Shown: positions 11,188 through 19,402 of the stretch, in pieces
Position numbering within the stretch: the first letter of the stretch is position 1
Layout: each line of letters starts with the position of its first letter
DNA from: Saccoglossus kowalevskii
Taxonomy: Eukaryota > Hemichordata > Enteropneusta > Harrimaniidae
Direction of reading: 5' to 3'
Assembly: GCF_000003605.2 (NCBI RefSeq)
Contig: NW_003134343.1
Coordinates: 610,764 to 645,031 of the forward strand
DNA: 34,268 nucleotides
Notes under the pieces: model-generated
Told to the model about the DNA's origin: nothing
Database searches by the model: none
Seen by the model: the letters and a program-made list of their open reading frames with translations, nothing else
Translations under genes and position numbers: made by a program

Positions 11188-12761
11188 TCATTTGTATATG
11201 GGTATGCGACTCACCAACTTTTGGTGAAAATCACGATAATGGAGACTAAATTCCTCATAATCCACCCCTTGAATCACATTTTCCAGAAAACACCAACACT
11301 TGAATATAATTTACATTACAACCCCATTATTACATATATATAATATGGGCCTTTCATTGCCACATATCACACAATATATCAACACTGTAAAAATCCAACC
11401 ATATTGATTCCTGAAAATGATGTCAAAAGGGGATCCCTTGACAATTGAAAATGTCAAAAAGGGTTTCCCTGACTATTGAAAATGTTAAAAAGGGACCCCT
11501 TGACCATTGACAATTTTAAGAAGGGATCCCTTGACCATTAAAAATGTCAAGAAGTAACCCTTGCCTATTTCGAAACATAATGTATAGCACTCTTGCCTGC
11601 CTCGTCTACTCAGAGTGCTTGTTTAATATAATCATTACGATAACAAAATAATATGTATTACTCACCGTATGATCTCCAGCTTTTGTCATTGTTCATGTAA
11701 TTTTCAAACATTTCACGAAGCATACGATAATATTCAGCTTTTGTGGGGTCATTTCATTACTGTTTTCATAATCTTGTCGTGTCTCGATTTGTCTACTGTC
11801 TTCTAAGTCACCACTCGCCTTCCTGCTAACAAATACAATTAAATTGAAATTAATGTGTACTGAGAATGAGCTACTTTTATATATAAGTTCTAACGAATCT
11901 GTTCTTGTGCAGTGAAAATTTCAAAAAGTCCACCCTAAATTATTCGAATGAAGAAAGTAGTCCATTAAATAGATGACAGTTTAATAGTAGTACCGATGAC
12001 GTTATAGCGCCCTCATTCTCTTATCCCTAACCGTGAGCGGACGGTGGTGGCGCGAATCGCTTCCATCTAAATTAATTTGGTTAGGATGTTTTTTTTTTCT
12101 CAACTGAATTCAATGAAAATAGACAAAAAATCAACAATAAAATAAACAACCGAGTTCATCGGGTGTGTGGACATAGGAAACCAATAGTGAGTCACAAAAT
12201 AAGAAAAGAAAACAAGAGAACTCGAACCGTTTTCAAGTAACTATGTATAATAACTACCTATTCTGAAAACTCTCTACAATCCTCTTCGTTAGACCAATAC
12301 TACCACCAATACAATGCGCTCTGCTCTGTGCTTGCTTCCATGAACCACTGAAAATACACAAATACATGTAATCACTTTCACCAGCCACATACGGGCACAC
12401 AACGCACGTTTCCCTATTACCATAAAGATTCAATTTCTTTCAGTACTTAAAAATTGTCATGTTTATACGCTTATAAGCCCATGCAAAACATGTGCGATTA
12501 TTTGTATTATAGAAAACATGCTTTGTCATTTGTTCCACTGTACTGATGAAGACCAATCTCGGGGTGCAGGTTTTCCATTTCAAAAACTGCATAAGCAACA
12601 AAATCATGGTAGATCAATAAATGTGTGTGGAAGAAATTTCTAAGAGAAAAATAGCTTAAGAATACGATTAAAAATATATGTATTGTAATTTACCATGACT
12701 GGGCATGTGTGTGGTGAAACGTTATGGACATCAATATGACAGTCAGTGTGACGAGTTTCAT
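11188..12761 (-). CDS. Small secreted, neuropeptide-like precursor, four coding exons
   Basis: Coding exons on the minus strand are 12761-12694, 12347-12258, 11822-11666 and 11267-11188, with GT-AG introns of 346, 435 and 398 bp. Exon 1 encodes a signal peptide (residues 1-20, starting MKLVTLTVIL, likely cleaved after HTHA). Its last two bases plus the first base of exon 2 make Cys23. The segment after the signal has Cys23, Trp26, His34, Cys35, then I-G-G-S-I-G-L-T and the dibasic Lys44-Arg45, giving a 23-residue product with one possible disulphide and an N-terminal Gln that could cyclise. The remaining ~86 residues are charged, Cys-free and rich in Tyr, Arg, Glu and Met (for example EYYRMLREMFENYM, then VDYEEFSLHYRDF), ending SRIPIYK at a TGA (11190-11188). 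The precursor is about 131 residues. Phases agree at all three junctions (2, 2, 1). Exon 3 needs one extra base in its middle to keep frame. A GTGAGT donor at 11214 could instead lead to further exons. I do not recognise the family. C..W..H.C.GG is faintly like protostome GGNG peptides, which is inference only. Confidence 0.6.
11413..11569. repeat. 31-bp tandem repeat, about five copies, inside intron 3
   Basis: Five head-to-tail units (34, 31, 31, 31 and 30 bp) follow the pattern GAAAATGTCAAAAAGGG, then ATCCCTTGACCATT. Each carries a near-palindrome such as AAGGGATCCCTT. The unit is not a multiple of three and no frame is kept, so it is non-coding. It lies wholly within the last intron (11268-11665) of the secreted-precursor gene. 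Confidence 0.8.
12006..12015 (-). promoter_or_regulatory. CTCF-like half match in intron 2
   Basis: The minus strand reads TGAGGGCGCT, one base from the core found at 918 and 22096. It lies inside intron 2 of the secreted-precursor gene. Weak on its own. Confidence 0.2.
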
Positions 12762-12810
12762 ATTCACGTTCAAGTGGCAGAAATTCTGGAAAACAAAGAA
12801 AAAGTTATTT
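12762..12810 (-). promoter_or_regulatory. 5' UTR start and splice acceptor of the secreted-precursor gene
   Basis: Directly 5' of the signal-peptide exon, the minus strand has a pyrimidine-rich tract (TTTTTCTTTGTTTTCCAG) ending at 12786. Transcribed exon therefore probably begins at 12785, leaving 24 nt of 5' UTR before the ATG at 12761. At least one non-coding exon should lie at higher coordinates. The most consensus-like minus-strand donors that I see there are GTGAGT after 14433, GTAAGT at about 13934 and GTAAGT after 14990. None is proven. Confidence 0.5.
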
Positions 12811-13639
12811 ATAATTATTGGGGATAAATGTGGTCTGGTGATTTATTAGACGCCATTTCAAGCACTGAAACTTTTGTCAGTTTACTTTTCAATTGATCTT
12901 GAATAATCTATAAATAAAACTATGCCATGGGGTGAGGTGAATTATATATTGGCAATTCGTCAGATTAACGTAACCTAATATTTTTGTCTTTTATTGGTCC
13001 AGGAGAGATATTGATTCGACGATAAAAATGCAACCGAGCATTAGTATATTTAATTTATGAGAACGAAAAATTGTCAATCACTCGTGTTGTTATAAAATAA
13101 AATACAACTGTAGAACATTTATAATAAACATTTTAAAAATATCAGAAAACGAACACTGATATAGCATGTGTAACACTTAATGACAATAATGAGATATTGA
13201 CAGAAAATGTAAATAGTTTCTCTTTTTTTTCTAAATTGTATATTTGATAATAATCAATTAGTCAGTCAATCAGACAAGGCCAGGGTAAGTTCATCAGACA
13301 GGGTGGATACATTAATGTACCGTACAAGTACATTGACGCTATGAAGGAAGTCATTATCACGTCTATAATAGCCACGTGTAATGACATGTCGTATTGTTTA
13401 TGCTGATTGACAGGACACTAGTTGTATTGTATAATACTCGTGATCGTTCTGTGCGTTGGCGAAAATGCGTCTACTGTGGTTGTTTGGTTATATTATGCAA
13501 TTACATAAGACATTGTAAGTATATCTGACAGTATAAGTGCATCCGATTGTAGAGTGACATCGTACAGGGTGGGGACATCAAATAGTCCACATAATGCATT
13601 AACATGAAAACACTCAATTATTTTCATTCTAGGCCAGAC

Positions 13640-14040
13640 TTTTATTATCCCTTGTTTCGCGAACCCGCCGAATGAACAAGAGCCGAAAATTAAATAAAAA
13701 TTTTATTTCAGCGTAATTTCTCGCGCCCGCCGACTTGTAAGCGCAAAAAAATGCTAAAAAAATATTATTTTTATCTTTTTTATTTTTTTTACCGCCCGCC
13801 GCATAACAAATCCAAGTTGCATTTTCGTGAGAGTATCATGGTCAAAGTACCGAAGTCTCGCGCAGATGAGAAACAAGGTTATACATGGAATAAAATTTTA
13901 TTTCATTTCTTCTCTTCGATCAATGATCTCACTTACAATTCTTTGAGAATCACACAAATCTAATGGGAAAAAAGAATTAATTTTATTTTTTTCCGCCCCT
14001 CTCAAAAAAATTGCCTTATAAAAACTCGAGGAACAAGGAA
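13640..14040. repeat. Diverged short repeats with CCCGCCG cores
   Basis: CCCGCCG recurs at 13664, 13726 and 13795, each separated by A/T-only tracts such as AAATTTTATTTC. Related TTTTATTT and CCGCCCCTCTC strings follow at about 13893 and 13985. The units are roughly 60-70 bp but diverged. Sharp GC/AT alternation and homopolymers here may explain why the assembly stops at 14043. Confidence 0.45.
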
Positions 14041-14043
14041 TAA

Positions 14044-14093
14044 NNNNNNNNNNNNNNNNNNNNNNNNNNNNNNNNNNNNNNNNNNNNNNNNNN
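14044..14093. other. Assembly gap of 50 N
   Basis: Fifty undetermined bases. The left flank is a GC/AT-contrasted repeat block and the right flank an open reading frame, so the two sides may not be adjacent in the genome by exactly 50 bp. Confidence 1.
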
Positions 14094-14094
14094 A

Positions 14095-14340
14095 GCATTA
14101 CATCAGATTTTAATCAGATTGGGATCTATGTATCCGGCGTTGAAACAAAATAATCTGATGTATATGCTAAGAATTTCTTCACCGGAGGAATTACTTGTAC
14201 CGTACGAGGGCGTACTTGTTCGTTTTGCGATTACACCGCAGTTATATACGCATAATTCAATCTACGCATATACTAAGCAACATAAAGTGACGAACGTTGT
14301 TAAGGCACTTATGGTTGAACAGTACAATATGCAAGAATAA
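14095..14340 (+). CDS. Open frame truncated by the gap, unknown protein C-terminus
   Basis: An 82-codon frame is open from the gap edge to a TAA at 14338-14340. That stop overlaps a poly(A) signal AATAAA (14336-14341). The peptide looks protein-like rather than low-complexity: a Met/Leu-rich start, then SSPEELLVPYEGVLVRF, AITPQLYTHNSIYAYTKQ and a terminal KALMVEQYNMQE. No signal peptide or membrane span is visible in the part present. Its start lies in or beyond the gap. I do not recognise the family. It could be the last exon of a host gene, part of a mobile element, or a chance frame. Confidence 0.35.
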   Translation, partial: ALHQILIRLGSMYPALKQNNLMYMLRISSPEELLVPYEGVLVRFAITPQLYTHNSIYAYTKQHKVTNVVKALMVEQYNMQE

Positions 14341-15063
14341 AACACCATGTAGTATCATTGCGTATGAGTATTCGCACATGCATGAATTAAGACGGCACTT
14401 ATTAAAGGAACATAGTTAAAATGTCTACTCACGCGATATGCTCGTGGTTAACTGTACAGCGTGGAGCGTGACAGTTCGGTCTTTAAATTTATTTTTTTCT
14501 ATAATCCGAAAATGTCAGCATTGATTACCAGTGGATAGATAATAAAACAAATAAGAGCTGATGAGCTTTGCAATTTCTCGGTCAATTGAGAAATAAGACT
14601 CACGGGATTTCTTCTTAATGATAATTGATTTAGAAAGAATGATTACTTCATTTTTTACAAGCGACGTCATATATCCCACGTAAGATGATGTCAACGGGTT
14701 CTACTTAAGTTTTCTTATTCTGTGACCATTCATCACTGAGTAGATTTTTTTTTACAAATTGTATATACTTAATACTATTAAATGAAATTGTATTTGCTCT
14801 TTGGGCCAATGGCCTTTTGCTTCGAAATAAAAATAAGCTGAACATTCATCACTGAACCTGTATCGGCGTAAACTATGTATACGATAACGTGCGAGTGAGA
14901 TTGAAATCAGACATTGGGTGACACTGGCCCACAGACCCGATTTTAATATCTGAACGACTGCACGACCATGAGTACGTCATCCGACTTACATCCGTGAACA
15001 GCACCTGGGGTTTGCACTACCCGATCATGTTCGACTGATTGGATTGGTATAAATGTATACATA

Positions 15064-15196
15064 TTAAAGCACGGTGGTCATGACGCAGCGCGTGTTTGAA
15101 TTTCATGTAAATAAACAATGTATTTTACACGCGTTGTATACGGCGCTACGAGTCCCATATCGAACAAGAAGCAGCGCGACGACTGCCGCCCTTTAA
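15064..15196 (+). mobile_element. TTAA-flanked MITE, copy 1 (133 bp)
   Basis: Bounded by TTAA at both ends (15064-15067 and 15193-15196). It starts AAGCACGGTGGTCATGACGC and ends CGACGACTGCCGCCC. The ends are imperfect inverted repeats of about 25 bp. The interior carries ATGTAAATAAACAA and GAGTCCCATATCGAACA, shared with copy 2. No coding capacity. The size, inverted ends and TTAA boundaries suggest a non-autonomous cut-and-paste element, possibly piggyBac-like in target choice (inference). Confidence 0.7.
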
Positions 15197-15242
15197 TATT
15201 TTGAGTACACTTTGGACGCCTTTGAATTCATTGCAAAATGAA

Positions 15243-15430
15243 CACAAAGGTGCAATGGCCACAGTGTTGTAATACACGTCACAAAGCAGTCAAGAGGCCT
15301 AAGTGTCGTAATACGCGTCACTGAATTCCCCCATAACAAAGCGGTCAAGATGCCTGAGTGTTGTAATACGCGTCACCGAATCCCCCGATAACAAAGCGGT
15401 CAAGAGTGTAAGTGTTGTAATGCATTTCAC
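15243..15430. repeat. 55-bp minisatellite, about 3.3 copies
   Basis: Units starting AAAGC(A/G)GTCAAGA at 15283, 15338 and 15393 are exactly 55 bp apart. Each contains TAAGTGTTGTAATACGCGTC or a close variant, followed by the spacer (GAATCCCCCGATAAC). A shorter leading copy from 15246 lacks the spacer, and the last copy ends at CATTTCAC. It begins about 50 bp after MITE copy 1. Confidence 0.8.
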
Positions 15431-15684
15431 TAACGTGTACAGGAATATGAATATGTTAAGTTTTCGTATTTTCAATGTTATCTAAATAATAATTCACAAT
15501 TATACGAAAACAGTTAGAGCATGCGAACTTAAAGTTCGAATTGTTTATCAAATCGGCGTGAGGTGACGAGGGGGGGGGGGCAATGCGTGTAATATAAATA
15601 AATTCGACAAACAGTGAGTGGTCGATTCTCCGGACACTACACTTTTACCCACCTGAGAATCCTGTCCCGATACCCTCGCTCCAG

Positions 15685-16210
15685 TGTAATGTCAGTTGTA
15701 TGCACATTCATTCTGGGAGGTTCTCGGGAGAACACATGAGGGAATTGTATAAGAAATTCTACGGAGATGATCCGATTACTAGATTACAAAATAGGTGGTT
15801 TATTCAGTCCTATGCAAGGTACACATTCACTTGTTCAAGTTGATGTCGCCAGTTTCATCTTTTTTTGAGAGATATCGAGATAGTAAGCCCCGTAATAATG
15901 TGGAAAACAGAAAGAGTAACCCCCTTAGAGAATACAACGCATTCGCTGTCACCTTATCGCATTGACTATTCATTTGGGGCATTATATACTACAACACTTG
16001 AGATATAACGGCTATAATAGCGCCAGTATATACAAAACGGTGTATCGCTGTCGCTACTAGCAAACTGTGTTTCATTTGTAAGGTATAATAAATGTCCTTT
16101 CATGTTCTAGTCGTGAGATGGATGAGGGCTTGAATGAAAGGAATACGGATAGGTCGAACCACAGGGAGCCCAGGAAAACTATAATCAACTGTAGTACGCA
16201 GTCTCAGTGA
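15685..16210 (+). CDS. Candidate two-exon gene, unknown product
   Basis: A frame with no early ATG is open from 15598. Within it, CCCTCGCTCCAG is a good acceptor, so exon A would be 15685-15818, ending GCAAG before GTACAC. It encodes SCMHIHSGRFSGEHMRELY, then KKFYGDDPITRLQNRWF and IQSYA. After a 292-bp intron, TCCTTTCATGTTCTAG is a good acceptor, and exon B (16111-16210) continues in matching phase to a TGA with a hydrophilic, Arg/Asn/Glu-rich sequence. AATAAA follows at 16319-16324. No start exon or signal peptide was found upstream. Supported only by splice-site quality, phase match and peptide character. A phase match by chance is one in three. Confidence 0.3.
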
Positions 16211-16318
16211 GCGGGGGGGGGGTATCAGCTGATATCTAGTGTAAGGAATAGACAAGGGATGAAGGCTCCAGCCAGCTCACATTTTTTAAACTCGAAAAAA
16301 CAGACGAAAAGAATGAAA

Positions 16319-16324
16319 AATAAA
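16319..16324 (+). terminator. Possible poly(A) signal AATAAA
   Basis: AATAAA 109 nt after the TGA of the candidate exon at 16111-16210, followed by A-rich sequence. Such hexamers are common in this AT-rich DNA, so the call depends on the gene being real. Confidence 0.25.
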
Positions 16325-16329
16325 ATCTA

Positions 16330-17560
16330 AAAAAAATACCAGGTTGAAGAATATTAGTTGCTCCCTCAAATTTCGCCAAAGCCTTACCTACGTTTTACCG
16401 ATATCTGCAGAATAAATCAAGAAAACTACACAAATTGACTCCAATTAGGTATTCCTAACGGTTTGCCCGAACGCACGACACAGTTGGAGGCGTGGCCTGT
16501 TCAGCATTTTGTCAACAACCAGTTGAGCAAGGCTAACCGAGTCGTGACCTCGATGTGGTTCGTAACCAGTCTTGTGATTGAGCGAAAGTTGTCGTTGTTT
16601 GTGTAAATCGTGATCTAAGTAATGAAATACGTTGTTTTTTATTGAAATCAGCTATAGTGTGTTTATTTATTTTAACAAGTCATTATTGAACAGTTTTCGC
16701 ATTATTTTTTACTCTTTGCTAAATCTCAAATTATGAGACTTGTCTAAAGTCAGTGCAAGGGGATTGTCTACAATCACTAAGTAATGACAGTGCGTTGCAA
16801 TTGCCCACAAGCTACCGTGGGGATTATAATGATGTATATGGATAGTAATACGCTTGACTGCCTGATCTAGAACGAAAAATACTAGTAATCAAAATTTCTC
16901 TTTGTTGTGTGTAGTTAAGTCGGTGCATAATTGTTTCGTTTTCCCTAAGCCCCCATCTCTACAGGCGTCTTTGGCACATCTCTGGTGGCACGAACCGTTT
17001 AATATCAGTTTCGACTAAGTATACGCAGTTTGCATCCCAGCCTGTGTGAGCAAGAGAGAGTGAGGTGTGTGAAGAGTCCTTCACAACAGAAACATGTTGA
17101 TCCATGAAACGAGTCATCTCTAGAAAGTCATATCCAATAAGTGAATTTTGACGTGATTACTTGATTAAGTAGAAAGAAAACACTACGCCCTCATTGGGGA
17201 GAGCATATGACGTCTCACTTGGGAGTCTGAGAGGCAATGAAGATATGTTTATTGTCCGTAAAACAGTCAACTCCGTCATGATTACTTCGACTTACAGTGT
17301 CAAGAGAGTAATCCGACTAACAGTAGATTTGATTTGATATGACATAGAAGAAATGTGCGGATTGCGTTGCGCTTTAATGGTGAGAATTCCCGATTTGAAA
17401 TATGAATGGCATTTTACATAATGTGTTCACTTCAACTGAGGAAGCATACCAGCAACAGGAGTAGATGGCACGTGACTTGCTGAATAACGTCGATCGCGAT
17501 AGTTTAGAAACATATTTCACGGCCAGTTACAATTGATCTACTCTCAGTTATTTACATATT
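16330..17560. other. Non-coding stretch, no gene seen
   Basis: A somewhat GC-richer patch at 16440-16600 contains GGAGGCGTGGCC, a GC-box-like string, but no frame with splice support. The remainder is ordinary AT-rich sequence up to MITE copy 2. Confidence 0.5.
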
Positions 17561-17563
17561 AGT

Positions 17564-17680
17564 TTAAAGCGCGGTGGTCGTCGCGCAGCGCGTGTTCGAA
17601 TTTTATGTAAATAAACAACGTATACGTCGCTGTGAGTCCCATATCGAACAGGACGCGGCACGACGACTGCCACCCTTTAA
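17564..17680 (+). mobile_element. TTAA-flanked MITE, copy 2 (117 bp)
   Basis: Same element as 15064-15196, again bounded by TTAA. The 5' end reads AAGCGCGGTGGTCGTCGCGC. The reverse complement of the 3' end reads AGGGTGGCAGTCGTCGTGCC, so the inverted repeats share GTCGTCG and flanking bases. It lacks a ~16-bp interior piece present in copy 1. It shares TGTAAATAAACAA and GAGTCCCATATCGAACA with copy 1. Confidence 0.7.
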
Positions 17681-18204
17681 GGCGTACGGCTAGCTAGCCA
17701 GTACTTTGAAATCAAGCTGTTCATCACCAATCCTCCATCGCCATGTCCTTAGATAGGGGTATTGGACATTAGTTGAACGCCATGACTCACAGTAATAATT
17801 GAGATTTTGAAACTGAAGTAAGTCGAGTCTTGTGCAAATAATATATAATTAAATGTTAATTTATATGTGAAATAAATCGTAAATAACTTTACGTCCATCG
17901 GACGAAAAAGAATTCCATCATCCTGCTCGAATACAGATAAAAAGAAGTCAATTACAAGTTACCAGACATTTTACCATGGCACAATGATCTTATCTCATTG
18001 GTTTACCATTTTTATCTCTATAATGATTATTATTCAAATCAAAATATACATGGAAAATCCACGACATCAAGTAAGTATTCTCTGCAGTCAATGTAACATA
18101 AGATGAAGCACCAAAATAAATAAACTATACAAAAAATGAATAAATAATACATTGTTCGACAACAAGATAAGAAAACAGTGATATAATTATAATTAATTCA
18201 AACA

Positions 18205-18275
18205 TGTAGCTCAGTGTGTTGCTACTGCGGGGAAAAACAAATCCGACCAAGGTTGTATTATGGGTAATTCGTAAC
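18205..18275 (+). mobile_element. Possible second, eroded tRNA-like SINE head
   Basis: TGTAGCTCAGTGTGTTGC is a good Pol III A-box. About 57 bp on, AAGGTTGTATTATGGGTAATTC is a degraded B-box. The lead-in AAACATG resembles that of the SINE at 29515. No clear tail. Confidence 0.25.
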
Positions 18276-18675
18276 GCGTTTTGTCAATTGTTTTAATCCG
18301 CAACTTTATTTAACCCAAATGAATGTGTGGCGCCAGATAAATACACGTGGAGCGAAACGTTAAAATGTTATGCTTGCTATTATTATAAATATATCAGAGT
18401 GTGCTTACTCACTTGATAGTGTAAGATAATTTTCGAGCAGTATTGAATGTACGAAGAAAATGACAACAAGGCGTAACTAACGCACCCCTAAAATATGTAA
18501 AATTATTCTATTATACGAATCGTTATCCTCATTTAAATAATATTTTCAGCACCAGATCAGTTGTAGAGTTTATTACAGAAGGCTATTTTAAATATGCTGT
18601 GCGTTAGACGATAAATGTGATTAGAGATTATATAAGCAAATGAAGAATAAAAGACGTGTATAACCTTGACATCTT

Positions 18676-18772
18676 AGAGCGTGCGTCCGAATGTCGTCTA
18701 AAAATGGGTATTTTACGCGCCCAGTGTAGGTTTCGTGGGTTCCATATCCATGTACACGCGGTGTGACGATGT
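18676..18772 (+). mobile_element. Possible diverged relic of the same MITE family
   Basis: The interior matches copy 1 in order: GTGCGTCCGAATGTCGTCTA, GTATTTTACGCGC, GGTTCCATATC and GCGGTGTGACGA. These correspond to copy 1's GTGTTTGAATTTCATGTA, GTATTTTACACGC, AGTCCCATATC and AGCGCGACGA. The terminal TTAA and inverted ends are not clear. Called by eye. Confidence 0.3.
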
Positions 18773-19267
18773 AGCGCGTTTACAGGCCGAGGCTGGTAAT
18801 ATTGATTAACATCCGTGATATGGTTATATTCTTTTGTGTTTATAGCGTTGTAAAAAGAGAATCATTGTGTGATTTGCTCGTTTATTTGTTTATCAGTCAT
18901 ACTTGCTTTCCCCCGTGATTTACCTTGATCTAATATAAAGAAAATAACTGTAGCGGCTAGTCGAATGCAATTCCGATTCTATAAATAGCATTCTTTTCTG
19001 CAACCATGCTAGTATTTCACTTTGCAGTGATTTACATAATAATGTAGTAATATGAGCGACTTTGACATTGAACTCGTTTTTTCGTATGGTGCAATACGTG
19101 ATAAGATGTACGTGCGCAGTTTTTAATTTCTCATTACAGAAATAGAAAATTCATTCAACTGACAATTAAAAAAAAAAATTGATAATTGCGCGTCTGATGT
19201 TTTCCCTCACAACAAAGCAATAATTTATTGTGGTGGTGAAATATGAATCAGGAGTATCAATATCAGT

Positions 19268-19309
19268 TGCAAATGATATATATATATATATATATATATA
19301 TTGCAAATA
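19268..19309. repeat. (AT)13 microsatellite between direct TTGCAAAT repeats
   Basis: TTGCAAAT occurs immediately on both sides of the AT run, at about 19268-19275 and 19301-19308. The layout resembles a duplicated flank around an expanded dinucleotide. Confidence 0.7.
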
Positions 19310-19379
19310 GATAACGAGAGACTGATGCTATCAATCAGTGATAACGATGATGATGGTAACCTTGTCTGGACACTCTGAT

Positions 19380-19402
19380 ATGCATGCATGCACGCATGCA
19401 TG
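19380..19402. repeat. ATGC-rich alternating palindrome
   Basis: Alternating purine-pyrimidine ATGCATGCATGC followed by ACGCATGCATGT. Self-complementary overall, able to form a cruciform or Z-DNA in principle. Confidence 0.7.

Noticed and set aside
13286-13580. CAGGGTGG repeated at about 13297 and 13565
   Set aside because: Only the short core is shared and the flanks diverge at once.
15570-16220. Poly-G runs (15571-15580 and about 16213-16222) as a G-quadruplex system
   Set aside because: They are single homopolymer runs far apart, without the four-run spacing needed, and may be length-inaccurate.
18416-18490. Minus-strand exon-like 75-bp piece between TTACATATTTTAG and GTGAGTAAG
   Set aside because: The splice sites are good, but two frames are open, no partner exon was found, and isolated pairs like this are expected in 68 kb of double strand.
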